Shown: positions 31,078-40,493, numbered from the stretch's first letter. The stretch: DNA of 64,000 nucleotides from Microbacterium sp. MYb72 (GCF_002979415.1 NZ_PCOT01000017.1:22545-86544); one strand, 5' to 3'. A program made the numbers and translations. Notes: generated by a model not told the origin, from the sequence alone.

Positions 31078-32751
31078 ATGACGAGCGACATCATCTTCCA
31101 CGGAGGTCCCGTGTTCACCGGAAGCGGTGCACCCCTCGAGAACCACGCGGTCATCGTCCGCGGCGGACGCATCGCGGCCGTGGTCCCCGAGACCGACCTC
31201 GCCGCCGCATCCGACGCCCGGCGCATCGACCTGCGCGGAGCCCTGCTCAGCCCGGGGTTCCAGGACGCGCACATCCATCCGGTCGGCGGCGGCATCGAGC
31301 TGCTGCAGTGCAACCTCACGGATGCCGAGAACGCCGAGGAGACCGCAGCCCTCATCCGCGCATACGTCGCGGAGAACCCCGAGGTCGAATGGGTTCTCGG
31401 CGGCGGCTGGGGCATGGACCACTACCCGGGCGGCAACCCGCCCCGGCAGCTGCTCGACGAGGCGGCGGGCGGACGACCCGTGCTGCTGCAGAGCCGCGAC
31501 CACCACAGCACCTGGGCCAGCACCGCGGCCATCGAGCGCGCCGGCATCACCGCCGAGACCGTGGATCCCGAAGACGGCCGCATCGTCCGTGAAGCCGACG
31601 GGTACCCCGCCGGGACCTTCCACGAGGGCGCGGGCGACCTGTTCGCCCAGGTGCGCCCCGCGACCTCGGACGAGCTCGCCTACCAGGGGCTGCTGCGCGC
31701 GCAGGACGAGCTCATCGCCCTCGGCATCACCGGCTGGCAGGACGCGATGGTCGGCGCCGGGGTCGCCGGCATCGCCGATCCGCTCGGCGCCTACGAGCGG
31801 GCCATCGAGGAGGGAACCCTCAAGGTGCACGTGGTCGGAGCCCAGTGGTGGGTGCGCGACGGAGGCATCGAGCAGGTCGAACGGATGATCGCCCGGCGCG
31901 AGGCGGCAGCGGCGGCTCATCCCGACCGCCGCCTCGATCTCGGCACCACGAAGATCATGGTCGACGGCGTCGCCGAGAACCAGACGGCCGCGATGCTCAC
32001 GCCGTACCGCGACGGCTCGGGGCACGACACCTGCAACCACGGCCTCAGCTTCATCGCCCCCGAGAACCTGCGCCGCTACGTCACCGCGCTGGATGCCGCA
32101 GGGCAGCAGGTGCACATGCACGCGCTCGGCGACCGGGCGGTGCGCGAGGCGCTCGACGCCCTCCAGGATGCTCACGACGTGAACGGCGCGACCGACGGCC
32201 GGCACCACCTCGCCCACCTGCAGATCGTCGCGGAGGACGACGTTCCCCGCTTCGCGGAGCTCGACGCCATCGCGAACATCCAGGCGCTGTGGGCCACGCA
32301 CGAGGACCAGCTCGACGAGCTCACCCTCCCTTTCCTCCAGGACGGGCAGGAGGCCAGGCAGTACCCGTTCGGGGACTTCGCACGCGAGGGCGTCCGCTTC
32401 GCCGCCGGCAGCGACTGGCCGGTGTCGACCGCCGACCCGATCGCGGCCATCCACATCGCCGTGAACCGCACCGTGCCCGGCTCCGACCGCGGCCCGCTCG
32501 GCGGCGCCCACCAGCGTCTCGACCTGGAGACCGCGCTCGCCGCGTACACCTCCGGCACCGCGTACGTGAACCGCCGAGAGGGCGACACCGGCAGCATCCG
32601 CGAGGGCTATCTCGCCAACCTCGTCGTGCTCGACCCGAACCCGTTCGCCGGTCCGGCATCCGAGATCCACCGCACCCGCGTCGCCTCGACCTGGATCGAG
32701 GGGCAGCCCGTGTACGAAGCCGAATCCGCCACCACCCGCAAGGAGTCCTGA
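31078..32751 (+). CDS. YtcJ-like metal-dependent amidohydrolase
   Basis: A 557-residue protein of the amidohydrolase_3 group. Metal-binding positions are visible: DAHIHP (His about 65 and 67), a histidine pair in VHMHALGDRAV (about 346-348), HHLAHLQ, and the late Asp in AAGSDWPVS (Asp about 446). Family members cleave amides, including N-formyl or N-acyl compounds and ureas. It leads an operon with a peptide-type ABC importer, with the next start overlapping its stop; so the importer probably brings in its substrate. AAGAAAGG precedes the ATG. No signal peptide. Confidence 0.85.
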   Translation: MTSDIIFHGGPVFTGSGAPLENHAVIVRGGRIAAVVPETDLAAASDARRIDLRGALLSPGFQDAHIHPVGGGIELLQCNLTDAENAEETAALIRAYVAENPEVEWVLGGGWGMDHYPGGNPPRQLLDEAAGGRPVLLQSRDHHSTWASTAAIERAGITAETVDPEDGRIVREADGYPAGTFHEGAGDLFAQVRPATSDELAYQGLLRAQDELIALGITGWQDAMVGAGVAGIADPLGAYERAIEEGTLKVHVVGAQWWVRDGGIEQVERMIARREAAAAAHPDRRLDLGTTKIMVDGVAENQTAAMLTPYRDGSGHDTCNHGLSFIAPENLRRYVTALDAAGQQVHMHALGDRAVREALDALQDAHDVNGATDGRHHLAHLQIVAEDDVPRFAELDAIANIQALWATHEDQLDELTLPFLQDGQEARQYPFGDFAREGVRFAAGSDWPVSTADPIAAIHIAVNRTVPGSDRGPLGGAHQRLDLETALAAYTSGTAYVNRREGDTGSIREGYLANLVVLDPNPFAGPASEIHRTRVASTWIEGQPVYEAESATTRKES

Positions 32752-34391
32752 TGTCGCGCATGTTCCTCCGTGGCGGCGCCGTCGCCGTCGCCGGCATCCT
32801 CTCGGTCGCCGCCCTGGCCGCCTGCTCGCCCGCCGCCGGGGGAGGAGGCGCCGACGAGCCGATCGACTGGAAGATCACGTCGACGACCGCGGCCCCCAGC
32901 GGCGACATCGACTCGTTCACCTTCGCGAGCTACTCCGAGCCGTACTCGCTCGACTACGCCTACGCCTTCGACTACTCCGACAACCAGGTGCTCGCGAACG
33001 TCTGCGAGTCGCTCCTGCGGCTGAACCCCGACTTCTCGCTCACGCCGGCCCTCGCCGAGTCCGTCGATCACCCGACGCCGGAGACCTGGGTCTACACCAT
33101 CCGCCAGGGCGTGACGTTCCACGACGGCACGCCGTTGACCGCCGCCGACGTCGTCGCCTCCATGTCGCGCCACCTCGACCCCGCGGTCGGATCGTCGTGG
33201 TTCTCGGTGTACCAGAACGTCGTCGACATCTCGCAGACGGGAGAGAACCAGGTCACCGTGACCATGTCGGGTCCCGACTCGCAGTTCAACCTCTCGATGG
33301 GCGGCTCTGCGGGTGTGATCGAATCCGCGGCGACCCTCGCCGAGAAGGGCGCCGACTACGGCAACTCGACCGGAGGGGTCAACTGCACCGGGCCGTTCTC
33401 CTTCACGACGTGGGAGTCGGGGGAGTCGATCACCCTCACGCGCTACGACGGATACTGGGACGAGGATCTCCGGGCACGCTCGGGCGAGGTGACGTTCGTC
33501 TTCATGGGCGACTCCACGGCGCGGGTGAACGCGATGAAGTCGGGCAGCGTCGACGGCGGCTGGATGATCCCGATGGAGGCCGTGCCTCAGCTGCGCGCCT
33601 CCGGCAAGGGCGACGTGCTGTTCGGCCCCTCCACCGCCGTCGGCAACATCGTGATCAGCGACCTCGACGGCCCGCTCGGCGACCTCAGGGTGCGCAAGGC
33701 GCTGCTGCTGGCGATGGACCGCCAGGGCATCGTGCAGGCCGCGGCCCGAGGCGTGGGCGAGGTCACCGACGTCATGACCACCGAGTCGGTCTGGCGAGAC
33801 GGATCGGATGCCGCCCGCACCACAGCTTTCGACGACATCACCCACTACGAGCAGAACCTCGAGGAGGCGAAGAAGCTCATCGCCGAAGCGGGCGTCGAAG
33901 GGGAGACCCTCACCTACGTCACGGCGCCGATCGGCAACGACTTCGCCGTCATCTCACAGGCCACGGCCGCGGCCGCGCAGTCGATCGGCCTGAAGGTGAA
34001 GGTCGAGTCCGTGAGCCCCGCCGCGTACACGGCGCTGTTCTCCGACCCGAGCGCCAGGGAAGGGGTCGACCTCTTCTACACGAGCTGGTACCTCTCCAGC
34101 CCCGACGCGCTCGAGATGTACTCGGTTCTGCGCACCGGCGAGTTCAGCAACTACGGCGGCTGGTCCGACCCCGAGTTCGACGAGGTCGTGAACCAGGCGA
34201 TCGCCACCGACGACCCCGCCGCCCGGAGCGAGCTCACCGCGAAGGCGCAGCAGATCGCGAACGCCGAGCTGCCGTGGCTGCCGCTGTCGACCGGCCCGCT
34301 GTCGCTCTTCCAGGGCGAGCGCATCAGCGGGATCTCCCCGTCGATGGCCTTCCTCTACTACCCCTGGGCCGCCGAGGTCGGGGCTCGCTGA
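32751..34391 (+). CDS. ABC importer substrate-binding lipoprotein (SBP family 5, peptide/nickel type)
   Basis: A 546-residue extracellular lipoprotein. Signal peptide with lipobox LAAC (Cys about 25), then a family-5 binding protein: NVCESLLRLNPDFSLTPALAES, TWVYTIRQGVTFHDGTPLTAADVVASM, and late FYTSWY and NAELPWLPLST segments. It captures a peptide-like or amide ligand for the two permeases downstream. The ATG overlaps the amidohydrolase stop and has AGGAG five bases upstream. Ligand presumably the amidohydrolase substrate (inference from operon). Confidence 0.9.
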   Translation: MSRMFLRGGAVAVAGILSVAALAACSPAAGGGGADEPIDWKITSTTAAPSGDIDSFTFASYSEPYSLDYAYAFDYSDNQVLANVCESLLRLNPDFSLTPALAESVDHPTPETWVYTIRQGVTFHDGTPLTAADVVASMSRHLDPAVGSSWFSVYQNVVDISQTGENQVTVTMSGPDSQFNLSMGGSAGVIESAATLAEKGADYGNSTGGVNCTGPFSFTTWESGESITLTRYDGYWDEDLRARSGEVTFVFMGDSTARVNAMKSGSVDGGWMIPMEAVPQLRASGKGDVLFGPSTAVGNIVISDLDGPLGDLRVRKALLLAMDRQGIVQAAARGVGEVTDVMTTESVWRDGSDAARTTAFDDITHYEQNLEEAKKLIAEAGVEGETLTYVTAPIGNDFAVISQATAAAAQSIGLKVKVESVSPAAYTALFSDPSAREGVDLFYTSWYLSSPDALEMYSVLRTGEFSNYGGWSDPEFDEVVNQAIATDDPAARSELTAKAQQIANAELPWLPLSTGPLSLFQGERISGISPSMAFLYYPWAAEVGAR

Positions 34392-34481
34392 GGTCGGATG
34401 CCGCGCATCGCCCGGTGCGCGGCATCCACCCCTCTCCCGACACGGACGCCCTTCACCCCTGAACCCTGAGGAGATCACCCG

Positions 34482-35438
34482 ATGCATGCCGCTCGACGCG
34501 TCGCCGGGAAGCTCGGCGGACTGCTGCTGACGCTGTTCCTCGCCTCGCTGCTCGTCTTCTTCTCGCGCTTCCTCGTGCCGGGGGATCCCGTGAGCTTCCT
34601 GCTGCGGGGCCGCAAACCCAGCCCCGAGGCCGTGGCGCAGGTCACCGCCCAGTACGGCCTCGACCGCTCGCCGATCGAGCAGTACCTCCGCTGGATCGGC
34701 GGCGCGGTGCGGGGCGACTTCGGCCGCTCGCTGCAGTTCCGGCAGGACGTGAGCGTCGTGCTCGGCGAGCGGCTGCCCGTCACGCTCACCCTGGTGGTGA
34801 TGGCGGGCGCGATCATCGCGGTCGTCGGGCTCGTGCTCGGAGCCGTGGCCGCCCTGAACAGGGGCCTGCTCGTGGACCGCGTCGTGCTGATCGGACTCAC
34901 CGTGCTCGGGGCGATCCCGTCGTTCGTCGGCTCGATCATGCTCATCGCGGTGTTCTCGGTGCAGCTCGGCTGGTTCCCCTCGTTCGGGTCGGGGGAGGGC
35001 TTCCTCGACACCGTCCACCACCTGGTGCTGCCCTCCATCGCGCTGGCGATCGTGTTCATCGTGCTCGTCGGAAAGGTGACGCGCTCCGCGATGGTCGAGC
35101 AGCTGAGCCGGGAGCACGTCGAGGTCTCCACGAGCCGCGGCGTGAAGCGCTCGATCGTCGTGCGCCGACACGTGCTGCGCAACGCGCTGGGCCCCATCCT
35201 CACGGTCAGCGGCGTGCTCGTCGCCGGACTCATCGTCGCGAGCTCGATCGTGGAGGCCGCGTTCGGCCTCTCGGGCGTGGGCTCGCTGCTCGTCCAGTCG
35301 GTCGACCGCCTGGACTTCCCCGTCGTCCAGGCGATCGTGCTGGTGGTGGTGGCGGCGTTCGTCGTCATCAACGCGATCGTCGACATCCTCGAACCCTGGA
35401 TCGACCCCCGATCCGCCGCAGGAGCTGGTGCCCGATGA
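34482..35438 (+). CDS. ABC importer permease, DppB/OppB type
   Basis: A 318-residue membrane protein. It begins with a single helix (LGGLLLTLFLASLLVFFSRFLVPGDPV, the BPD_transp_1 N-terminal type), then five more helices. The cytoplasmic coupling loop reads TRSAMVEQLSREHVEVSTSRGVKRSIVVRRHVLRNAL, the EAA-like motif that contacts the ATPase. GAGGAGATC lies before the ATG. Stop overlaps the next permease (ATGA). Confidence 0.9.
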   Translation: MHAARRVAGKLGGLLLTLFLASLLVFFSRFLVPGDPVSFLLRGRKPSPEAVAQVTAQYGLDRSPIEQYLRWIGGAVRGDFGRSLQFRQDVSVVLGERLPVTLTLVVMAGAIIAVVGLVLGAVAALNRGLLVDRVVLIGLTVLGAIPSFVGSIMLIAVFSVQLGWFPSFGSGEGFLDTVHHLVLPSIALAIVFIVLVGKVTRSAMVEQLSREHVEVSTSRGVKRSIVVRRHVLRNALGPILTVSGVLVAGLIVASSIVEAAFGLSGVGSLLVQSVDRLDFPVVQAIVLVVVAAFVVINAIVDILEPWIDPRSAAGAGAR

Positions 35439-36301
35439 CCTCCTCGACCCCCACGCTGGCGGTGCGCGTCCTGCGCGCGCCGCGCATCCCCCGGCCGCCG
35501 ATCCTCTTCGCGATCAGCGCCATCGTGCTCCTCGTCGTCACGCTGGCCGCGGTCCTCGCCCCGTGGATCTCCCCCTACGACCCGGATGCCGTCGACTTCA
35601 CCGCGTTCTACGCCCCGCCGTCCGCCGCGCACTGGCTCGGCACCGACGCGCTCGGCCGCGACATCCTCAGCCGCATCATCTGGGGCGGGCGCACCGCGCT
35701 GATCGGCCCGCTCGCCGTCGTGCTGTTCTCCACGGTGCTCGGCATCCTGCTCGGCCTCCTCGCAGGGTGGCGCGGCGGGTGGATCGACGCCGTCCTCGGC
35801 CGCGTGTTCGACGTGCTGTTCGCGTTCCCCTCGCTGCTGATCGCGATCATGGCCGTCGCGCTGTTCGGCAAGGGGCTGCTCGCCCCGGTGATCGCGATGA
35901 GCATCGCCTACGCGCCGTTCGTCGCGCGACTGACGCGGTCGCTCGTCGCCGCCGAGCGCACCAGACCCTACGTCTCGGCCTATCGGGTGCAGGGGTTCGG
36001 CGGCGCGTGGATCGCACTGCGCCGCGTGCTGCCCAACATCACCCCCATCGTCGGCGCGCAGTCGACGCTGAACTTCGGCTACGTGCTTGCCGAGCTCGCC
36101 GGCCTCTCCTTCCTCGGCCTCGGCGTGCAGCCGCCGACGGCCGACTGGGGCGGCATGATCAACGAGGCCCAGTCGGGCGTCGCCTCAGGACAGTTCCTCC
36201 CCGCCATCGCCCCGGCCGTGATCGTCGTGATCGTGGTCGTCGCGGTGAACATCATCGGCGAGGAACTGTCGGACCGCATCGGCGGATCGGAGTTCGCATG
36301 A
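35435..36301 (+). CDS. ABC importer permease, DppC/OppC type
   Basis: A 288-residue membrane protein with about six helices. The segment HWLGTDALGRDILSRIIWGGRTAL is the conserved DppC periplasmic entry, and VRLHxx-type coupling appears as RTRPYVSAYRVQGFGGAWIALRRVLPNI. Forms the transmembrane pore with the preceding DppB-type permease. ATGA overlaps on both sides give tight co-translation. Confidence 0.9.
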   Translation: MTSSTPTLAVRVLRAPRIPRPPILFAISAIVLLVVTLAAVLAPWISPYDPDAVDFTAFYAPPSAAHWLGTDALGRDILSRIIWGGRTALIGPLAVVLFSTVLGILLGLLAGWRGGWIDAVLGRVFDVLFAFPSLLIAIMAVALFGKGLLAPVIAMSIAYAPFVARLTRSLVAAERTRPYVSAYRVQGFGGAWIALRRVLPNITPIVGAQSTLNFGYVLAELAGLSFLGLGVQPPTADWGGMINEAQSGVASGQFLPAIAPAVIVVIVVVAVNIIGEELSDRIGGSEFA

Positions 36302-37875
36302 CCCTTCTCGACATCCGCGACCTGACGCTCGACCTGCCGAACGGCATCCGCCTGCTCCACGGCATCTCGCTGAGCGTCGCGCCAGGGGAGACCGTCGGAC
36401 TCGTGGGCGAGTCCGGCTCCGGCAAATCCCTCACCGCGCGCTCCGTGCTCGGTCTGCTGCCCGACGGTGCCGCGCTCGGAGGCTCCGCGACGGTCGACGG
36501 CCGCTCGCCGCTTCGAGCAGGGGCCGATCGGCAGGAGATCCGTCGGCACGAGGCGGCGATGGTCTTCCAGGACCCCCGCGCAGGCATCAATCCCATGCGC
36601 ACGGTCGGCGATCACGTCACCGAGGCGCTGCGGCTGTGCGAGGGCTGGCCTGCGGGGAAGGCGCGCGACCGCGCCGTCGAGCTGCTGACCGCCGTGCGGC
36701 TGCCCGCGCCGAGCGAACACCTGGAGCAGCATCCCCACGAGCTCTCCGGAGGCATGCTGCAGCGGGTGATGATCGCGGGGGCGCTGAGCGCGTCGCCGAA
36801 GCTGCTCGTGTGCGACGAGCCCACCACGGCGCTCGACGTCACCACCCAGGCCGAGATCGTGCAGGTGCTGCGCGACCTCTGCGCGCAGACCGGGATGGGG
36901 ATGCTGTTCATCACCCACGACCTCAACCTCGCCGGATCCCTGTGCGACCGGCTCGTCGTGATGAAGGACGGCGCCGTCGTGGAGGAGGGCCCGGCCCGAT
37001 CCGTGCTGACCGCGCCCGCAGCGGACTACACCCGCAGGCTGGTCGCGGCGACGCCGAAGCTCACCGGCGCGGTGACGGTGGCGCCCGAGACCTCCGCCGA
37101 CGCCCAGCTCGTGGTCACCGGGGTGGGGAAGACCTATCGTCGCCGGGGGCGCAGCGACGTCGCCGCCGTGGTCGACGCCGAGCTCGTGATCCCCCGAGGC
37201 GGTTCGCTCGCCGTCGTGGGCGAGTCGGGCTCGGGCAAGTCGACGCTCGCGCGCATGATCGTCGGGCTGGAGGAGCCGGATGCCGGGGAGATCCGCATCG
37301 GCGGTCGCTCGATGGCCGGCATCCCCCGCACGCGCGCGGAGCGCCTGGAGCGCGCCAAGAGCGTGCAGATGGTGTTCCAGGACCCGTACCTGTCGCTCGA
37401 CCCCCGCATCCCGGCCGGGCGCGCGATCGAAGACGTGCTGACGCTGCACACGGGGCGCACCGGCGCCGCGGCACGCGCACGGGCGCTGGAGCTCCTCGTC
37501 GCGGTCGGCCTCTCCGAGGAGCACCTGACCGCGCGACCCCGCACCCTCTCCGGGGGCCAGCGCCAGCGCGTCGCGATCGCCAGGGCGCTCGCGGTGGAGC
37601 CGGAGCTGCTCGTGATGGACGAGGCCACCAGTGCGCTCGACGTCTCGGTGCAGGCGCAGGTGCTCGATCTCGTCGCCGGCATCCGTCAGCAGCAGGGGCT
37701 CACGCTGCTGTTCATCAGCCATGACCTCGCCGTGGTGCGCCGAGTGTGCGCCGAGACGATCGTGATGAAGCGCGGACGCATCGTCGAAGCCGGACCCACG
37801 TCGCAGCTGCTCGATGATCCGCAGCACGAGTACACCCGCCTGCTCATCGACTCGGTGCCCGTCCCCGTCGTGTGA
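36298..37875 (+). CDS. ABC importer ATPase with two fused nucleotide-binding domains (DppD-DppF fusion)
   Basis: A 525-residue protein carrying two complete ABC ATPases. Domain 1: Walker A GESGSGKS (Lys about 43), signature ELSGGMLQR, Walker B LLVCDEPTTALD. Domain 2: Walker A GESGSGKS (Lys about 314), signature TLSGGQRQR, Walker B LLVMDEATSALD. Most peptide importers have two separate genes; here one polypeptide drives both permeases. The ATG overlaps the permease stop. It completes the amidohydrolase-importer operon. Confidence 0.9.
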   Translation: MTLLDIRDLTLDLPNGIRLLHGISLSVAPGETVGLVGESGSGKSLTARSVLGLLPDGAALGGSATVDGRSPLRAGADRQEIRRHEAAMVFQDPRAGINPMRTVGDHVTEALRLCEGWPAGKARDRAVELLTAVRLPAPSEHLEQHPHELSGGMLQRVMIAGALSASPKLLVCDEPTTALDVTTQAEIVQVLRDLCAQTGMGMLFITHDLNLAGSLCDRLVVMKDGAVVEEGPARSVLTAPAADYTRRLVAATPKLTGAVTVAPETSADAQLVVTGVGKTYRRRGRSDVAAVVDAELVIPRGGSLAVVGESGSGKSTLARMIVGLEEPDAGEIRIGGRSMAGIPRTRAERLERAKSVQMVFQDPYLSLDPRIPAGRAIEDVLTLHTGRTGAAARARALELLVAVGLSEEHLTARPRTLSGGQRQRVAIARALAVEPELLVMDEATSALDVSVQAQVLDLVAGIRQQQGLTLLFISHDLAVVRRVCAETIVMKRGRIVEAGPTSQLLDDPQHEYTRLLIDSVPVPVV

Positions 37876-38023
37876 AGATCGGGGCCGCCGCCGTCACTTT
37901 GTCGGCGCCATGGACGCTGTGCCGGCGGACGCGCCGGGGCTGCGCCGGCATCCGGTGTCTCGCGCCGACAGGACGACGACGGATGCCGGGACGAGGCCAG
38001 CACGACCAGCCCGCCACGGCGGC

Positions 38024-38497
38024 TCAGGCCACGTACACCTTGCGGAGCGTCTCGGTCACGGTCCACACGGTCTGCATGCCCTCGGCCAGACGCACGAGAG
38101 AGCCGGGGCCCACCTCCAGCGGCGGCAGAGGAGGCGACACGAACTCGATCACGGCGCGACCCGACAGCACGACGAAGACCTCGTCGGCCTCGGTGTCGGA
38201 TGCCGTGCCGGGGGTCATCTCCCAGATGCCGACCTCGGTGTCCCCGACGGTCGCGAGGGGCAGCAGCGCCGCGGTCGGCGACCCGGACACGACCGTCGCC
38301 GCGGGCAGCGCCTCGTGCGGGAGATCGACGGCGCGCGCATCGATCCCGGATCCCGCGTCGATCCCCGACCCCGCGTCAGACCCGGCGCCGGCGTCAGCCC
38401 CGGACCCCGCGTCGGGCCCGGCGCTGGCGACGGCGACGGCGTCGACCCCCGACCCGGCGCCGGCGTCGAGTCCGGACCCGGCGTCGAGCGCGCTCAC
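38024..38497 (-). CDS. Cupin-domain protein with repetitive N-terminus
   Basis: A 157-residue protein. The first ~53 residues are a low-complexity DAGSGxDAGAGS repeat encoded by 18-base DNA units. The rest is a small cupin: TEVGIWEMTPGTASDTEADEVFVVLSGRAVIEFV...LEVGPGSLVRLAEGMQTVWTVTETLRKVYVA, with Glu and Thr positions of the DUF861-type cupin group. It is coupled to the FAD amine oxidase by a GTGA overlap. Cupins of this type are common in polyamine and ureide catabolic clusters; exact role unknown. The repeat may be a flexible tail or the result of repeat expansion at the start. Confidence 0.75.
   Translation of the reverse strand: MSALDAGSGLDAGAGSGVDAVAVASAGPDAGSGADAGAGSDAGSGIDAGSGIDARAVDLPHEALPAATVVSGSPTAALLPLATVGDTEVGIWEMTPGTASDTEADEVFVVLSGRAVIEFVSPPLPPLEVGPGSLVRLAEGMQTVWTVTETLRKVYVA
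38341..38490. repeat. 18-base tandem repeats at the cupin gene start
   Basis: Diverged 18-base units such as CGATCCCCGACCCCGCGT and CAGACCCGGCGCCGGCGT run through this stretch, each encoding six residues (Asp-Ala-Gly-Ser/Ala-Gly-x) on the minus strand. The cleanest units are at about 38341-38430. Confidence 0.7.
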
Positions 38498-39897
38498 GAG
38501 TCGAACCCCATGCCCACGGCGTCGAGCGCCTTGAGGAAGAGGTTGCGCTTCCCGTCGTTGTGGTCGGCCTGGTTCATCGCGGCGCGGACCAGGTTGATGC
38601 CGATCGCGGCGGCGGGCTCCGGCGGGAACGGGATCGGCTTCTCGCGCACCATCTTCAGCTCGGTGCGCTCGGTCTCCTCACCCGACAGCTTGTCGAGCAT
38701 GACGTCGGCCGCGAAGCGCGCGGCGCCGACGCCCAGTCCGGTGAAGCCGGTCGCGTACGCCACGCGGCCCTTGCGCGCGGTGCCGAAGAACGCGCAGAAG
38801 CGGCTGGACGAGTCGATCGCCCCCGCCCAGCGGTGCGTGAACGTCAGCCCCTCCAGCTGCGGGAACGTCGTGAAGAAGTGCGAGGCGAGCTTGCGGTGGC
38901 TCTCCATGCGGTCCTCGTACTCCGGGCGCACCTTGCCGCCGAAGTGGTAGATCGCGTCGTAGCCGCCGAACAGGATGCGGTTGTCGGCGGTGAGCCGGTA
39001 GTAGTGGAACTGGTTCGCGCTGTCGGCGAGGCCCTGACGGTTCGACCAGCCGATCGACGCGAGCTGCTCAGCGCTCAGCGGCTCCGTCATCAGCACGTAG
39101 TCGTACACGGGAACGGTCATGAGGCGGTTGCGCTTCAGCAGCGACGGGAACACGTTGGTCGCGAGCGCCACGGCATCCGCCGTCACCCGCCCGCCGGGGG
39201 CGATCAGAGTGATCGGACCCGACCCGTCGCCCTCGACGCCGCGCACGATGGAGTGCTCGTAGATCTCCACGCCGAGCTCGACGGCGACGCGGGCCAGCTC
39301 CATCCCGAGCTTCGCGGGGTGCACCATCGCGCAGCCCTCGCGGTCCCAGTCTCCGGCGAGGAACGTGGGGGAGTGCACCTCGGCCTGCACCGCGGACTCG
39401 TCGAGGTAGCCGTGCTCCTCCCGGTACCACTCGACCTGGTGCGGCTCGACCGCGACGGCCAGCTGTCCCGTGCGCTCGAAGTCGACCTTCATGTCGTACT
39501 TCGCGACCGTCGCCTCGATCGCGTCGAGGTTCTCGAGCCCCAGCTCCTCGAGCCGGTCGATCTCCTCGGGCCAGCGGTTCACGCCGTTCTCGTGCCCGTG
39601 GGTGAGGCTGGCCTCGCAGAAGCCGCCGTTGCGACCCGACGCCGCCCAGGCGATGCGCGAGGCCTCCAGCAGCACGACGCGCCGCTCGGGATCGCGCTCC
39701 TTGGCGCGGACGGCCGTCCACAGGCCGGCGTATCCGCCTCCGACGATGGCCAGGTCGGCCGTGATGTCGGCGGAGAGCGTCGGGTGCTCGACGCGTTCGA
39801 CGTCGTCGAGCCAGAACACCCCGAGCGCGGTGTCGCGCAGGGAGGCGTCGATGACCGACTCGGCGGGCTTCTGGCGTTCGAAGACGGTGGTTCCCAT
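38494..39897 (-). CDS. puuB: FAD-dependent amine oxidase, gamma-glutamylputrescine oxidase-like
   Basis: A 467-residue DAO-type oxidoreductase. FAD site ADLAIVGGGYAGLWTAVRAKERDP with the following E in VVLLEA, then ASGRNGGFCEASLTHG, and the C-terminal GYATGFTGLGVGAARFAADVM that closes over the flavin. This fits PuuB-type enzymes that oxidise gamma-glutamylputrescine or similar amines to aldehydes. I chose ATG 39897 because GGAG lies five bases upstream. The neighbouring aminobutyraldehyde-type dehydrogenase would use its product. Divergent from, and probably controlled by, the Lrp/AsnC gene just upstream. The symbol is by analogy; substrate not proven. Confidence 0.75.
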   Translation of the reverse strand: MGTTVFERQKPAESVIDASLRDTALGVFWLDDVERVEHPTLSADITADLAIVGGGYAGLWTAVRAKERDPERRVVLLEASRIAWAASGRNGGFCEASLTHGHENGVNRWPEEIDRLEELGLENLDAIEATVAKYDMKVDFERTGQLAVAVEPHQVEWYREEHGYLDESAVQAEVHSPTFLAGDWDREGCAMVHPAKLGMELARVAVELGVEIYEHSIVRGVEGDGSGPITLIAPGGRVTADAVALATNVFPSLLKRNRLMTVPVYDYVLMTEPLSAEQLASIGWSNRQGLADSANQFHYYRLTADNRILFGGYDAIYHFGGKVRPEYEDRMESHRKLASHFFTTFPQLEGLTFTHRWAGAIDSSSRFCAFFGTARKGRVAYATGFTGLGVGAARFAADVMLDKLSGEETERTELKMVREKPIPFPPEPAAAIGINLVRAAMNQADHNDGKRNLFLKALDAVGMGFDS

Positions 39898-39925
39898 GAT
39901 CACTCCGTTGCGATCGGGGCGCGCG

Positions 39926-40393
39926 TCAGCGCGTGCCCCAGTTGTAGAGGTCCTTGTAGAGGCCCGCGTAGAGCAGGCTCTCGGTGTGCACGACGCCGGG
40001 GATGGTGCGGATGCGGGTCGCGATGAGGTCGATGAGGTCCTCGTCGCTCTCGCACACGGCCTCGACGAGGATGTCGAAGGTGCCGAGCGTGACGACGACG
40101 TAGGCCAGCTCGGTGATCTTGGTGAGCTCCTGCGCGATCGACCGCGGATCCTTGTCGACGCGGATGCCGATCATCGACATGCGGTGGAAGCCGAGCTGCA
40201 TCGGATCGGTCACGGCGACGATCTGGATGATGCCCGCCTCCGTCATCCGCTGCACCCGCTGGCGTGCGGCGGCCTCGCTGAGCCCGACCGCGCGGCCGAT
40301 CTCGGCGTAGGGGCGGCGGCCGTCCTCCTGGAGGAGCTCGACGATCCTCTTCGAGACGTCGTCCAGGGCGGGGTGCTTCGGAGTGCTGCTCAT
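39926..40393 (-). CDS. Lrp/AsnC family regulator
   Basis: A 155-residue protein. N-terminal HTH (DDVSKRIVELLQEDGRRPYAEIGRAVGLSEAAARQRVQRMTEAGII) and C-terminal RAM domain (VVVTLGTFDILVEAVCESDEDL, IPGVVHTESLLYAGLYKD). In similar clusters such regulators respond to an amino acid or polyamine. It is transcribed ahead of the amine oxidase and divergent from the aldehyde dehydrogenase; two palindromes fill the gap. A CAATAT hexamer six bases before the ATG suggests a leaderless start. Confidence 0.85.
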   Translation of the reverse strand: MSSTPKHPALDDVSKRIVELLQEDGRRPYAEIGRAVGLSEAAARQRVQRMTEAGIIQIVAVTDPMQLGFHRMSMIGIRVDKDPRSIAQELTKITELAYVVVTLGTFDILVEAVCESDEDLIDLIATRIRTIPGVVHTESLLYAGLYKDLYNWGTR

Positions 40394-40394
40394 G

Positions 40395-40440
40395 TGTCGA
40401 TATTGACAGGTTGAACACGCCCATGCAACTGATTCAGTTG
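40395..40440. promoter_or_regulatory. Two palindromic sites between asnC-type regulator and aldehyde dehydrogenase
   Basis: TGTCGATATTGACA (40395-40408, 12 of 14 symmetric) next to the regulator start, and the perfect CAACTGA-T-TCAGTTG (40426-40440) nearer the dehydrogenase. The 15-base size of the second is right for an Lrp/AsnC site. Confidence 0.65.
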
Positions 40441-40481
40441 TTTCGAGGGAGAAAGAGCTTCAGAATCCGCACGGATGCCGG

Positions 40482-40493
40482 TACGATATCGCC
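40482..40493 (+). promoter_or_regulatory. Leaderless-type promoter of aldehyde dehydrogenase gene
   Basis: TACGAT (40482-40487), six bases, then ATG. No ribosome site precedes the start. Confidence 0.55.
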
